Assembly: GCA_001767525.1 (NCBI GenBank)
Contig: MELF01000008.1
Coordinates: forward strand, 1-64,000
Length of the DNA: 64,000 nucleotides
Direction of reading: 5' to 3'
Source of the DNA: Acidobacteria bacterium RIFCSPLOWO2_12_FULL_68_19
GTDB lineage: Bacteria; Acidobacteriota; Vicinamibacteria; Vicinamibacterales; UBA2999
Of the stretch, positions 16,415-26,029 are shown one piece after another. The position numbers were made by a program, and so were the translations under genes. The notes under the pieces are model-generated. The model was not told the origin of the DNA. It saw nothing but the letters and a program-made list of their open reading frames with translations, and did not search any database. Positions within the stretch are counted from its first letter, which is position 1; the number at the start of each line of letters is the position of its first letter.

Positions 16415-19012
16415 ATGCGGAGGCTCGGATGGCGGCGGCTGAAGACCGGAGGGGTCGGTGCGGCGGTACTGGCGGCACTCCTCCTCGCGCCAGGCGATAC
16501 CCGGTCGGCAGCGGCCAGAGATCTTCGTCCGATCGCCGCGCTTGCCCCGGTCGACGTGCTCGCATCGGGCTTCGTGGAGCTGTCGGGGGTGGCTGTGGAG
16601 CCCTCCGGCACGATACTCCTGACGGACCGTGCGGCCGGGACGCTGATGCGCCTCCATCCAGGTGGCCGACACGAACCGCTGTTGGATGGTCTGCACGGGC
16701 CGATCGGCGTCGCCCAAGACCGTGCCGGACGGATCGTTGTCGCCGAAGCGGCGGGGCGACGCATCCTGAGGATTACTCCTGGCGGAGCCGTGACGGTGCT
16801 GGCCGCGACGCTGCGGCAGCCGCGCGCCGTGGCGGTCGGGCCAGACGATCGCGTCTTCGTTGCCATGCGGGCCGATACCAAGGCGGAATTCGTGATCGCG
16901 CGGCTGGAGGAGTCCGGCGCGGTGACGGAGGTTGTCTCGGGCTTGAGCGATGTCGAGGCGATCGCCGTCGCCCCTGACGCAATCTACGTGGCGACGAAGC
17001 GTCTCGTGCAGGAGCGCGGCAACCTGCGGACGATCGTTGCGAGAATTCCGATCGACGAGGATGGCGTGGCTGGTGCCGTCGAGCCGCTCATCGGCGGCGC
17101 GCTGCATCGGGCGCTGGCTGTCGGCGTCGATGTGCTGAACGACGTGTTCATCGGCGGCGTCGCCATCGACGGCGGGGACGGCCGTTCCGGCACGATCCTG
17201 AAGCGCCACTCCGAGGGCCGCGTGACGGTGTTTGCCGCGGGACTGACCGATCCCGCTGGACTGGCGCTGACACCGAGTGGAGACCTGATTGCGATCGAGC
17301 GGCGGCATCCGGGCCGCGTGCTGCGCTTTCGTGCGCCTCTCCCGCCGGTGCCGGCGGTGCCTGCGTTCACCAACCAGTCCCCGTTGTCGGTCGCCGGCCT
17401 GTCGGAGCCCGGCGCGCGGATTCAGCTGCTTCAGCCGCCTCGGTCCGAACCACTGGCGTCGACGACGGCCGACACGCTCGGCGACTTCACGCTGCCGGCG
17501 CGGCTCGCTCCCAATACCGCCACCGAGCTCGTATTCCGGGCGACCGCCGCCAACGGGCTCGGACTCACGGGAGCGGCTGCGGTGACGAGCGTCACGCATG
17601 ACGATATCCCGCCTCGCGTGACGCCGCTCGAGCCCTCGCCCGGCATGCACACGCGGATGCCGGTCATACTCCGCGCTCGCGCGGAAGATGAGGGAAGCGG
17701 TCCTGCGGCCGTGACATTCCTGCTCGAGGACAGGGTCGTGGCTGCGGTGACGAACCCGGCGCCCCCTGCGGCGCTGCTCGCCGGGGCGGTGCTTCAGACG
17801 GAGGCAGTCGCCGAAGGACCTCATGGGCTGACCGTCGCGGCGGTGGACCGGGCCGGAAATCAGGCTGCCCTCGCGCAGTTGCTCGTCGTCGATCGCACGC
17901 CGCCCGATACCTGGATTGTCGCCGGGCCCGCGCCCGAGACCGCCGAGCGGAACGTACGCTTCGAGGTGGGCGGCGGCGACCTCTGGTCGCCCACGCTCGA
18001 CTATTCATGGCGTCTCGATGCGGGTGCCTGGTCGCCGTATGATCCGTCCGTCGCGGTTGACCTGGACGGGTTGACCCAGGGGAGGCACCGGTTCGAGGTC
18101 CGGGCGCGCGACCTGGCCGGCAACGAGGATCCGACGCCGGCTGTACAGTCGTTTACCGTGCAGTCGCTGCGTGTCCGCATTCTCGAACCTGCCGACGGGC
18201 AGCTCGTGACGACTGACTCGATCTGGATCCGTGGCGCCGTCGAATCCTCGGACGACATCGTCTCGGTCACCCTGGCGTTGCCGGCCGCGTTCGGCGGCAG
18301 CCTGACGGCATCCGTTGAAGGCGGTACCTTTGCCATGGAAGTTCCCGCAGACCCGGAGCTGACAACCTTCACGGTCGTGGCCGCCGGCCGCACCGGTGCG
18401 ACCGCGCAAGCCTCTGTTTCCGTCGTTGTGGCATCCGATCGGAGCTCCGTGGAATCGCTCGAGGTGTGGCCACCGGGAGGGCTGGCGCCAGTGACCGTTC
18501 GGCTCGGCCTTCATGGATTCAGCGGCGTCCCGGCGGCGATCGATCTCGACGGCGACGGCGTCCTGGAGTTCGACGGTGTCCTGAGTTCGGACGACTTCTA
18601 CGGGACGTATTCACGGGCCGGCATCTATGTGCCGACCGTCTGGATCACGACGCCCGACGGAGAAGTGCGCGCCCGCCGGGCCCTGGTGGAAGTGTACGAA
18701 CGCTCCGTGCTCGACGCCCGGTTGCAAGCGGTATGGAAGGGATTCAAGGACGCGCTGCGCAAGGGCGATATCGACGCTGTCGTCTCGTTCGTCGTGGAGG
18801 AACGGCGCCAGGCCTGGGCGGAGTATTTCCGGGCGTTGCCCGCGGATGCGATGGCCGACGTCGACCAGGTGTTCCCGGCCATCTCACTTGTGGAGGTCGG
18901 CGCCGGCGGCGCGCAGTATGAGATGGTGGCCGAGCGTGACGGTGTGTTGTTCTCCTATGCCATATGGTTCCAGGTCGATGCCGACGGCCGGTGGCGGCTG
19001 TGGCGGTTCTGA
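16415..19012 (+). CDS. Secreted beta-propeller / Ig-like repeat protein
   Basis: The 865-residue protein has an N-terminal export signal (MRRLGWRRLK then a hydrophobic run ending near APGDTRSAAA). Residues about 45-310 contain NHL/SMP-30-like blades such as GVAQDRAGRIVVAEAAGRRI and GVAVEPSGTILLTDRAAGT. Residues about 320-590 look like Ig-like domains (VDRTPPDTWIVAGP, FEVRARDLAGNEDP). A further stretch has IDLDGDGVLEFDG, a calcium-type loop in a PKD-like domain. The last 90 residues resemble an NTF2-like fold. ATG 16415 is chosen because a TTG 60 nt upstream would place 20 polar residues before the signal. The exact role is unknown; ligand or polysaccharide binding is possible. Confidence 0.7.
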   Translation: MRRLGWRRLKTGGVGAAVLAALLLAPGDTRSAAARDLRPIAALAPVDVLASGFVELSGVAVEPSGTILLTDRAAGTLMRLHPGGRHEPLLDGLHGPIGVAQDRAGRIVVAEAAGRRILRITPGGAVTVLAATLRQPRAVAVGPDDRVFVAMRADTKAEFVIARLEESGAVTEVVSGLSDVEAIAVAPDAIYVATKRLVQERGNLRTIVARIPIDEDGVAGAVEPLIGGALHRALAVGVDVLNDVFIGGVAIDGGDGRSGTILKRHSEGRVTVFAAGLTDPAGLALTPSGDLIAIERRHPGRVLRFRAPLPPVPAVPAFTNQSPLSVAGLSEPGARIQLLQPPRSEPLASTTADTLGDFTLPARLAPNTATELVFRATAANGLGLTGAAAVTSVTHDDIPPRVTPLEPSPGMHTRMPVILRARAEDEGSGPAAVTFLLEDRVVAAVTNPAPPAALLAGAVLQTEAVAEGPHGLTVAAVDRAGNQAALAQLLVVDRTPPDTWIVAGPAPETAERNVRFEVGGGDLWSPTLDYSWRLDAGAWSPYDPSVAVDLDGLTQGRHRFEVRARDLAGNEDPTPAVQSFTVQSLRVRILEPADGQLVTTDSIWIRGAVESSDDIVSVTLALPAAFGGSLTASVEGGTFAMEVPADPELTTFTVVAAGRTGATAQASVSVVVASDRSSVESLEVWPPGGLAPVTVRLGLHGFSGVPAAIDLDGDGVLEFDGVLSSDDFYGTYSRAGIYVPTVWITTPDGEVRARRALVEVYERSVLDARLQAVWKGFKDALRKGDIDAVVSFVVEERRQAWAEYFRALPADAMADVDQVFPAISLVEVGAGGAQYEMVAERDGVLFSYAIWFQVDADGRWRLWRF

Positions 19013-19022
19013 GGAGCCGGCG

Positions 19023-19562
19023 ATGATGCGACGGAGCGAGTCGTTCCTGCGGCGGTGCGTGGCGGTGTTGTTGCTGGCGATGGTGACGGCAGGCTGCCAG
19101 AACGGGCCGGACGTGCGCGGTCCGTTCGAGGGACAAATCGTCGAGGCCGAGACCGGGAAGCCCATCGAGGGCGCCATCGTCGTCGTCGTGTGGACGCACC
19201 TGATGAACTACTTCGAGGGTGGGCGTGATGAGATCGACGCGCGTGAGACTGTAACCGACGCAGAGGGGAAGTGGCGAATTCCTGAGCGCCCGACGCCGAT
19301 CTGGGAAGGCGGCATCGCCGGCGTTCGGCGCCGGTTCTACGTGTTTGCGCCTGGATACGACGTCCAGGATCCGGCAGGAACCCCGCGCGATCAGTACGCA
19401 CCGCGCGAAGCGAAGGTGACGACACTTCGACGGCTGATTACGCGCGAAGAGCGCTGCGAAGCCCTCCCTTTCGTGGCGAGCACGATGTCTGTCGCCGCAG
19501 TTGGAAAGAGTCCGCGCTTTCGAGAAGCCATCGCGCGCGACCGAGACACCCTTGGCTGCTAG
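19023..19562 (+). CDS. Lipoprotein with carboxypeptidase-regulatory-like domain
   Basis: The 179-residue product has a type II signal peptide ending VTAGC, with Cys at about 25, so it is probably lipid-anchored. The following part, EGQIVEAETGKPIEGAIVVV and VTDAEGKWRIP, matches the transthyretin-like carboxypeptidase regulatory fold common in Acidobacteriota surface proteins. It starts 10 nt after the preceding gene and is followed 21 nt later by the next, suggesting a three-gene operon of exported proteins. The function is not known. Confidence 0.7.
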   Translation: MMRRSESFLRRCVAVLLLAMVTAGCQNGPDVRGPFEGQIVEAETGKPIEGAIVVVVWTHLMNYFEGGRDEIDARETVTDAEGKWRIPERPTPIWEGGIAGVRRRFYVFAPGYDVQDPAGTPRDQYAPREAKVTTLRRLITREERCEALPFVASTMSVAAVGKSPRFREAIARDRDTLGC

Positions 19563-19583
19563 ACGCCAGAGTAGGAGCGTTCG

Positions 19584-22028
19584 ATGATTATCCGGTCGAT
19601 TGTCGGTCCCGTCACTGCCGTCGCGGTGGTGAGCGCGGCTGTGTCCCTCCAGGCGCTCAACGTCCCGACGCACCGGCTTCTCAACCGCGCCGCGGCTGGG
19701 GAGGGTACATTCGATGCGTATACCGATACATTCGACAAGTACTTGCGCGAGTCTCTCGGTTTGAAGGCTGGTCGAGAGGTGGTCTTGGGCAATCTGGCCC
19801 TGAGCCCCACCGATTTGCTCGCCGAGGGAGGCGCGCGCGAGGATGACGGCCCGCGCTTGTCCACCAAGGCCAGGGTCTACCGTCATTTCCACAATCCGCT
19901 GCTTCCGTGGGACGAGGCGGGCCTGCGCAGCCGATACCCATTCCATCCGCTTGCGCATCAGTACACGTCGTCTGTGCGTTGGATGCAGGCAACCGAGCAG
20001 GCGCTGGACGACGGCGGAGCGGCTGGCGGAGAGTGGGCGTGGCACAACGCACGACGTCTCTATTTCCTGTCGCTGACTACCGAGGACCCACGGGAACGCG
20101 AAGCGAAGACCGCCGGCCTGTTCAGGGCATTGGGGCATCTCATGCACGTCGTCGTCGATGCGTCGGTCCCCGAACACGTGCGCAACGACCCCCACCCGTT
20201 CGGTACGTTCTCCCGCGAGGTGCTGAGAGCGCGAACGGCAGGCAACTACGAGTATTGGATCTCGGATCAGCAGGCGCGGCTCGGCGATACGGCGTTCAGG
20301 GCGCGATACCTGTCCAGACCGATCGGTCCTGGCGTCGGCATGCCCGGCCTCCTGCCGCCCCAAGGCGAGGCCGTTGCGAAGCTCCCGATTGCCAGGCTGC
20401 TCGATACGGACAGATATCAGATGGACGGCGCCGATCCGAACGTCACGTTGAACCAGCCGATCGGAATCGCGGAGTTCGCCAATGCGAACTTCTTCAGCGA
20501 GGACACGCTGTCCGGCGTCGATACCCAGGATCGACGCCTGCCGTTTCCGCGACGGGACGAACTCATCCAGCGCTCCGATCTCGCGCCTATGAGCCCGAGA
20601 ATCCGGGCCTATTACCAGAAGCCGTCCGGCCAGGGGCTCGCAACCAGGTTTGCGCTCGCCGCCTGTCGGCTCGACGGCCGCGCGGCGGTGCTGCCACCGT
20701 ATCCTTGCGTCGACGAGGCCGTGTGGGACGAAACCGCCTCGCACATGCTCCCGAGGGCGGTTGGCTACGCCCGCGGCGTGCTCGACTACTTCTTCCGCGG
20801 CTCGCTGGCCGTGTCGTCGGTCACGTGGAACGCGTCGGGCGTCCTCGTGGAGGTACAGAATACGAGCACGGAGGAGATGGAGGGAACGTTCGAGATCTGG
20901 GCGCGTCACGATCCCGACACGCCGCGGGAGCGACGCACCAGGCTGGCGGTGCTCGGGGATGGCGAACCGGTACGGCTTCGTCCAGGCGATTCGCGGGCGT
21001 TCGAAGGGATCCGGATACCGGCCCCGGCGATCCCGGCAGCCCGGCACATGCTCGTGTTCACCGGTCGCCTCGGCCTCGAAGAGGACGCCGTCATCGGGCG
21101 CGCGTTTACCGTCGCCCGCGTGGAGGTCCGGCAGCGGACCTACGACGCCGAGACGGTACCGTTCTGCACGCCCGTCGCGGCCTCGGGCGCGTCATCGTCG
21201 GGGAGGACCACGTTCGAACTCAGGCGTGAGAGCCTGACATGCGGCTGGCGAATCGCGACGCACCGTGTCACCGGGACGCTGGCGACCAACATGCCGCTCG
21301 ATCCGGCGACCGGCCGTCCCGAGCCGATCATCAGCCGCGTCGAGGCGCGTTGGGTGGGCAGCGCGACACCAGCCCCGCTGGCGCTCGACGGTCGTCCCGT
21401 CGCTGGCGTCTGGCAGCGGCAGGGGAGCGAACCGGATCCGACGACGTTCGAGATCGTGGACCCGACCGAACGCGGGCCGTTCGTCGATCTCTACCTGTTC
21501 GTGTCGTACGAGGGAGGGCGTGGAGAAGTGGCGCGCATGGCCCGGTTTGGCACCGCCTCGGTGGCGCACGCGAAGGCGATGATCATCGATAACCGGGTGC
21601 CGAGCGCTCCGCGCTACCTCGTCACGTCGAGTCGTTCGGCGGCCGGCATGCTGTGGTACGACTGGGCCACCGGGTTCGAGGCGCTCTCGCACAACGCCGT
21701 CGCCGTTCCGACCGATACGTTCACGGCACGCCGGTTCGGCACGTCCGATATCGAAGAGGGGGTGTTCACGAACCAGTTCGTCTATCTGGAGACTGCCATA
21801 GACGACTTCGAGGAATTCACGAGCGGAGCAGCCGCAGAGAGTCTCTTCAAGGCGATTCCGCTGCGAAGCCCGCATCCGTCGGGCCCGCACTACGGATGGA
21901 CGGCGGAGATCCGCCGGGCGTACCGCCCGATGGAGCAGGAGTTCCGGCGGATCTTCGTGGACGCAGACCCTGAGCCGTTCCACGTGCGGCTCACGGGGCA
22001 GGAGAGCGGCGCTGCCGGCACCAGGTAG
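19584..22028 (+). CDS. Exported zinc-dependent phospholipase C-like protein
   Basis: The 814-residue product has an N-terminal hydrophobic segment (about 7-25). It is followed by features of the zinc phospholipase C / P1 nuclease fold: an early THRLLNRAA, then RHFHNPLLPW (about 94-103) and LGHLMHVVVDASVPEHVRND (about 186-205). The HxxxD element is a typical metal-binding site of that family. The C-terminal 500 residues are beta-rich and unassigned. A role in lipid hydrolysis is inference; a structural or adhesion role is equally possible. Confidence 0.6.
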   Translation: MIIRSIVGPVTAVAVVSAAVSLQALNVPTHRLLNRAAAGEGTFDAYTDTFDKYLRESLGLKAGREVVLGNLALSPTDLLAEGGAREDDGPRLSTKARVYRHFHNPLLPWDEAGLRSRYPFHPLAHQYTSSVRWMQATEQALDDGGAAGGEWAWHNARRLYFLSLTTEDPREREAKTAGLFRALGHLMHVVVDASVPEHVRNDPHPFGTFSREVLRARTAGNYEYWISDQQARLGDTAFRARYLSRPIGPGVGMPGLLPPQGEAVAKLPIARLLDTDRYQMDGADPNVTLNQPIGIAEFANANFFSEDTLSGVDTQDRRLPFPRRDELIQRSDLAPMSPRIRAYYQKPSGQGLATRFALAACRLDGRAAVLPPYPCVDEAVWDETASHMLPRAVGYARGVLDYFFRGSLAVSSVTWNASGVLVEVQNTSTEEMEGTFEIWARHDPDTPRERRTRLAVLGDGEPVRLRPGDSRAFEGIRIPAPAIPAARHMLVFTGRLGLEEDAVIGRAFTVARVEVRQRTYDAETVPFCTPVAASGASSSGRTTFELRRESLTCGWRIATHRVTGTLATNMPLDPATGRPEPIISRVEARWVGSATPAPLALDGRPVAGVWQRQGSEPDPTTFEIVDPTERGPFVDLYLFVSYEGGRGEVARMARFGTASVAHAKAMIIDNRVPSAPRYLVTSSRSAAGMLWYDWATGFEALSHNAVAVPTDTFTARRFGTSDIEEGVFTNQFVYLETAIDDFEEFTSGAAAESLFKAIPLRSPHPSGPHYGWTAEIRRAYRPMEQEFRRIFVDADPEPFHVRLTGQESGAAGTR

Positions 22029-22052
22029 CGGCAGGCCGGCGGCGGCCGGTCC

Positions 22053-24149
22053 TTACGCTTCTTCCGCTACCTCCTGGCCGCGCTCGGCCTTGGCGGCGGC
22101 GACGATCTTCGTCTGGAGGTGCTGCGGCACCTCCTCGTAGTGCGAGTACTCCATGTGGTACAAACCGCGGCCGCCGGTCGCCGAGGTCAGGTGCTGCTCG
22201 TAGGTGAGCATCTCGGCCATGGGCACCTGCGCCCGGATGACGGTCATCGACCCTCGCGTGTCCATCCCCGCGATGCGCCCGCGCCGCCCGTTGAGATCAC
22301 CCATCAGATCGCCGGCGAAGTCGCTCGGCGCGTGCACCTCCACCTGCATGATTGGCTCGAGAATCGTGGGGCGCGCCCGTGTCATGGCGTCCTTGAAGGC
22401 GAGCGAGCCCGCCAGCTTGAACGAGAGCTCGTTCGAGTCGACCGGGTGGTAGGAGCCGTCGAAGACCGTCGCCTTGAAGTCGACGACCGGATACCCGGCC
22501 AGGTACCCGCGCAACCGCGCGTCCTGGATCCCCTTCTCCACGGCGGGAACGAACTGCCGTGGAATCGAGCCGCCGAAGATGTCGTCCTCGAACTGGAAGT
22601 CGCTGCCCCGCGGAAGCGGCTCCACGCGGATCTTGCAGTCGCCGAACTGCCCGTGGCCGCCGGTCTGCTTCTTGTGGCGGCCGTGCGCCTCGGTGCTCGC
22701 CAGGATGGTTTCGCGGTACGGGATCCGCGGCAGCTTCAGGTTCACCTCGACGCCGAAGCGCCGCTTCAGCTTCGCCACCGTCACTTCGATGTGCATCTGG
22801 CCCTGCCCGGACAGGAGCAGCTCGGTGGTCTGCGGATCCCGCGAGTAGCCGATCGAGGGGTCCTCCTCGCGCAGCCGCTGCATGGCGGTGCTGATCTTGT
22901 CTTCGTCGCCGCGGCTCTTCGGCTCGATCGCGTACGACAGCACGGGCTCCGGGAACGTGATCTCCCCGAACCGCAGCGGGCTCGCCTTGTCGCCGAGTAC
23001 GTCGTTGGTGCGCGTCTCCTTCAGCTTCGCCACGGCGCCGAGATCGCCCGCTTTGAGCTCCGGCACGTGCGTCTGCGTCTTTCCCTGCAGCACGATCAGG
23101 TGGCCCAGCCGCTCGGCGGCCTCGCTCCGCACGTTCTGGACCGTGGAGTCCGACTTCAGGGCGCCGCTGACGACCCGGAGCATCGTGATGCGTCCGGCAA
23201 ACGGGTCGGCAATCGTCTTCCAGACGAACGCCGCGGAGGGCGCCGTATCCGAGGCCTTGACGGTCGTGTCGGCGCCGCCCGTGGTGAGGGCGGGGAACTC
23301 GCGCTCGGCCGGTGAAGGGACGTTGGCGACGATCGCGTCGAGGAACGGCTGGACGCCGATCACGTGGAGTCCCGACGTGCAGACGAGCGGGAACAGCCGT
23401 CCGGCCATCGTTGCCGCGCGCAAGCCCGACTCGAGCTGGTCCTGGGTGAGCGTCCCCTCGGCGAAGAACGCCTCCATCAGCGCCTCGTCGGCCTCTGCGA
23501 CCATTTCGATCAGTTGCTCCCGCGCCTTGGCCGCCCGATCGGCCAGCGCCGCGGGGATGGCTCCCTCGGTCATGGTGCCGCTCGCGTCGGCGGCGAACGT
23601 CAACGCCTTCATGCGGACCAGATCCACGACGCCGGTAAACTCCCGCTCCTCGCCGAGCGGCATCTGGATCGGCACGATCTCCCGTGCGCAGTCCCGGTGG
23701 AGCGAATCGAGCGTACGCTCGAGGCTGGCGCGGTCGCGCTCGAGGCGGTTGGCCACGACGAGGCGGGGCAGGTTGAGCGCCGCTGCCTCGGCCCAGAGCT
23801 TCTCGGTCTGCACCTCCACGCCCGCCACCGCGTCGACGACGACCACCGCGGCCTCGACGACGCGCAGCGCCGAGCGGGCATCGGTGAGGAAGTTGGCGAA
23901 TCCCGGCGTGTCGATGATGTTGACCTTGGTGTCGCGCCACTCGGCGTAGGCCAGGCTGGAGGAGAGAGTGTGCTTGCGCGCGATCGCTTCCTCGTCGAAG
24001 TCGGTGACCGTCGATCCGTCGTCGACCCGGCCGAGCCGGTTGACGGCGCCGGCGGCGAACAGCGTCGCCGACACGAGCTGGGTCTTGCCGCATCCGGCGT
24101 GGCCGACGACCGCCACGTTGCGGATGCCTGCTGCGTCGTAGACCTTCAT
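22053..24149 (-). CDS. EF-G-like translational GTPase (FusA2 type)
   Basis: The 698-residue protein is an elongation factor G paralogue. G1 is GHAGCGKT (about 15-22), unlike the GHVDAGKT of true EF-G, and G3 is IIDTPGF. The guanine-specificity motif reads NRLE where NKxD is expected. Domain IV/V features are present: KQTGGHGQFGDCKI, then EVHAPSDFAGDLMGDLNGRRG. ATG at 24149 is chosen because AGGAGGGG lies about 8 nt upstream; 29 extra codons upstream have no support. Such proteins are stand-alone paralogues of uncertain role, possibly in ribosome recycling or stress. It is convergent with the preceding gene. Confidence 0.9.
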   Translation of the reverse strand: MKVYDAAGIRNVAVVGHAGCGKTQLVSATLFAAGAVNRLGRVDDGSTVTDFDEEAIARKHTLSSSLAYAEWRDTKVNIIDTPGFANFLTDARSALRVVEAAVVVVDAVAGVEVQTEKLWAEAAALNLPRLVVANRLERDRASLERTLDSLHRDCAREIVPIQMPLGEEREFTGVVDLVRMKALTFAADASGTMTEGAIPAALADRAAKAREQLIEMVAEADEALMEAFFAEGTLTQDQLESGLRAATMAGRLFPLVCTSGLHVIGVQPFLDAIVANVPSPAEREFPALTTGGADTTVKASDTAPSAAFVWKTIADPFAGRITMLRVVSGALKSDSTVQNVRSEAAERLGHLIVLQGKTQTHVPELKAGDLGAVAKLKETRTNDVLGDKASPLRFGEITFPEPVLSYAIEPKSRGDEDKISTAMQRLREEDPSIGYSRDPQTTELLLSGQGQMHIEVTVAKLKRRFGVEVNLKLPRIPYRETILASTEAHGRHKKQTGGHGQFGDCKIRVEPLPRGSDFQFEDDIFGGSIPRQFVPAVEKGIQDARLRGYLAGYPVVDFKATVFDGSYHPVDSNELSFKLAGSLAFKDAMTRARPTILEPIMQVEVHAPSDFAGDLMGDLNGRRGRIAGMDTRGSMTVIRAQVPMAEMLTYEQHLTSATGGRGLYHMEYSHYEEVPQHLQTKIVAAAKAERGQEVAEEA

Positions 24150-24678
24150 CTGGGGTGCCCCTCCTGACCGCTGGCGGGTCGCGACTGCCGTGACGACCGT
24201 CTCGGCATCATAGTCATTGCCCCTCTGGCGCTGCAAGGCGGCGAGCGGCTCTGGGGGGACGGTGCGGCCGAGGGCACCGCCGGATGCGCCAGCTACCTAC
24301 GGTTATGTAGGCATTAGTCATCAATGCGACAAGGTTGTGGGACGCCTCGGCGGAATGGGCCCAGTTTTCACGGGCGCCGGGCCGCCCCCCTGGGAATGCG
24401 GTCGCCCCTCCGGAGTCTTCGGAGCGCCCCTGGAGAATGACTAATCCAGACTATTCTGTCGTAGTTCTTGTTACTTTCGACAACTTTGTAGCAGCGCATA
24501 TCGGCCGCGCCGGTGCCCTCCCGACCAAGTTTCCTTGGGAAATCGCCCATTCGTCCCCCGGCGAGGCCTCCGCCGCGGCTGGCGTCCATCTTGCTCTCTG
24601 GCGGGCGGCGTCCGCAGGCTCGCGGCGCACATCCGACGTTGACGTCGCAGGCGACGAATTTCATCACCGAGGTGAGGA
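24150..24678. other. 529-bp regulatory gap between EF-G-like gene and amtB
   Basis: This gap separates divergent transcription units. It has more AT than its surroundings at 24296-24330 and 24430-24500. ATTAGTCAT (24313-24321) is repeated in inverted orientation as ATGACTAAT (24437-24445), 115 bp apart, perhaps paired regulator sites. A sigma-54-type promoter lies at 24580-24595. No gene is supported here; the open frames have no family resemblance. Confidence 0.7.
24580..24595 (+). promoter_or_regulatory. Sigma-54-type promoter upstream of amtB
   Basis: TGGCGTCCATCTTGCT matches the -24/-12 consensus (TGGC, seven bases, TTGC) with GG and GC exactly 10 bp apart. Transcription would start near 24606, about 73 nt before the amtB ATG. 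Control of amtB by NtrC and sigma-54 under nitrogen limitation is well established in other bacteria. No clear NtrC palindrome was found. Confidence 0.7.
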
Positions 24679-25980
24679 ATGAATCAAGCTGACACCGCAT
24701 GGATGTTGATTTCCACGGCGCTGGTGCTCCTGATGACCCCCGCGCTGGGTTTCTTCTACGGGGGGCTGGTTCGCTCCAAGAACGCGCTCAACACCATGAT
24801 GATGAGTTACATCTCGCTCGGCTTCGTGGGCGTGCTCTGGGCGCTGGTCGGCTACTCTCTCGCGCTGACGGCCGGCAACAACTGGATCGGCGACCTCTCG
24901 GCCACGTTCCTGAGGGGCGTCGGACTCGCCGAGACGGGCGCCATCGTCCCGCTCACCATTCCCCACGTGCTCTACATGGCGTTCCAGGCGACGTTCTGCA
25001 TCATCACGGCCGCGCTCATCTCCGGCGCGATCGTCGAGCGGATGCGGTTCTCGGCCTACGTGGCGTTCATCTCCCTGTGGTCGGTCTTCGTGTACGCCCC
25101 GCTCGCGCACTGGGTGTGGGGCGGCGGGTGGCTCGCCGACATGGGCGCCTGGGACTTCGCCGGCGGCACCGTGGTGCACGTGAACGCGGGCGCCGCGGCG
25201 CTGGCCGCGGCCATTGTCGTCGGCCGACGGTCGGAACACCAAGCGTCCTCCTCGCTGCTGCCGCACAACGTCCCGTTCGTGCTCCTCGGCGCCGGCCTCC
25301 TCTGGTTCGGCTGGTTTGGCTTCAATGCCGGGAGCGCCCTGGCCGCGAGCCCGATCGCCGGACTGGCGTTCACCACGACGATGCTGGCGCCGGCGGCGAC
25401 GCTGGTGGTGTGGACGTTCCTCGACCTGATGCGATCCGGCAAGCCGACGGCCGTCGGCGCGGCCACCGCCATCGTCGTCGGGCTCGTCGCCATCACCCCG
25501 GCGGCGGGATTCATCAGCCCGATGAGCGGCGTGCTCCTGGGCGCAATTGCGGCCGTGCCGAGCTACTTCGCTCTGATCCTCCGCGCCAAGACGTCGCTCG
25601 ACGACTCGCTCGACGTGGTGGCGGCGCACGGCGTCGGCGGCACCGTCGGCGCCCTGCTGACGGGCGTGTTCGCCGAGAAGAGCATCAACGGCGTCTTCGA
25701 CGGCTTGATCGCCGGCAATCCGGGCCAGGTGATGATCCAGGGCGCCGCCGTGCTGACGGCCATCGTCTACAGCGGCGTCATGAGCTTCGTCCTGTTGAAG
25801 CTGATTGGCGTCGTGATTCCGCTCCGCGCCACGTTGGCCGACGAGAGCGTCGGGCTCGACATCAGCCATCACGGCGAGGAGGCATACCTCCATACGGGCG
25901 GCGCGTCGCCGACGCTCCCGATGGCGAGGGAAGCCGCCAGCCCGCAGCCGATGCTGCAGACCGTCAAGACCGACGCGTAG
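24679..25980 (+). CDS. amtB: Ammonium transporter
   Basis: The 433-residue membrane protein has the Amt/Rh fold of 11 hydrophobic helices. It includes ALGFFYGGLVRSKN near the start, the ammonium-site Asp/Gly region DFAGGTVVHVNAGAAA with the first pore histidine, and the second in VVAAHGVGGTVGALLTGVFA. It lacks an obvious cleaved signal peptide. Clustering with glnD and a PII gene means transport is probably gated by PII, the normal partner. A GAGGTGAGGA ribosome binding site precedes ATG 24679. Confidence 0.97.
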   Translation: MNQADTAWMLISTALVLLMTPALGFFYGGLVRSKNALNTMMMSYISLGFVGVLWALVGYSLALTAGNNWIGDLSATFLRGVGLAETGAIVPLTIPHVLYMAFQATFCIITAALISGAIVERMRFSAYVAFISLWSVFVYAPLAHWVWGGGWLADMGAWDFAGGTVVHVNAGAAALAAAIVVGRRSEHQASSSLLPHNVPFVLLGAGLLWFGWFGFNAGSALAASPIAGLAFTTTMLAPAATLVVWTFLDLMRSGKPTAVGAATAIVVGLVAITPAAGFISPMSGVLLGAIAAVPSYFALILRAKTSLDDSLDVVAAHGVGGTVGALLTGVFAEKSINGVFDGLIAGNPGQVMIQGAAVLTAIVYSGVMSFVLLKLIGVVIPLRATLADESVGLDISHHGEEAYLHTGGASPTLPMAREAASPQPMLQTVKTDA

Positions 25981-26029
25981 GACCGTATCCATGGACCGCT
26001 CTATTCGCACTCCGAGGGAGGCACGAACG

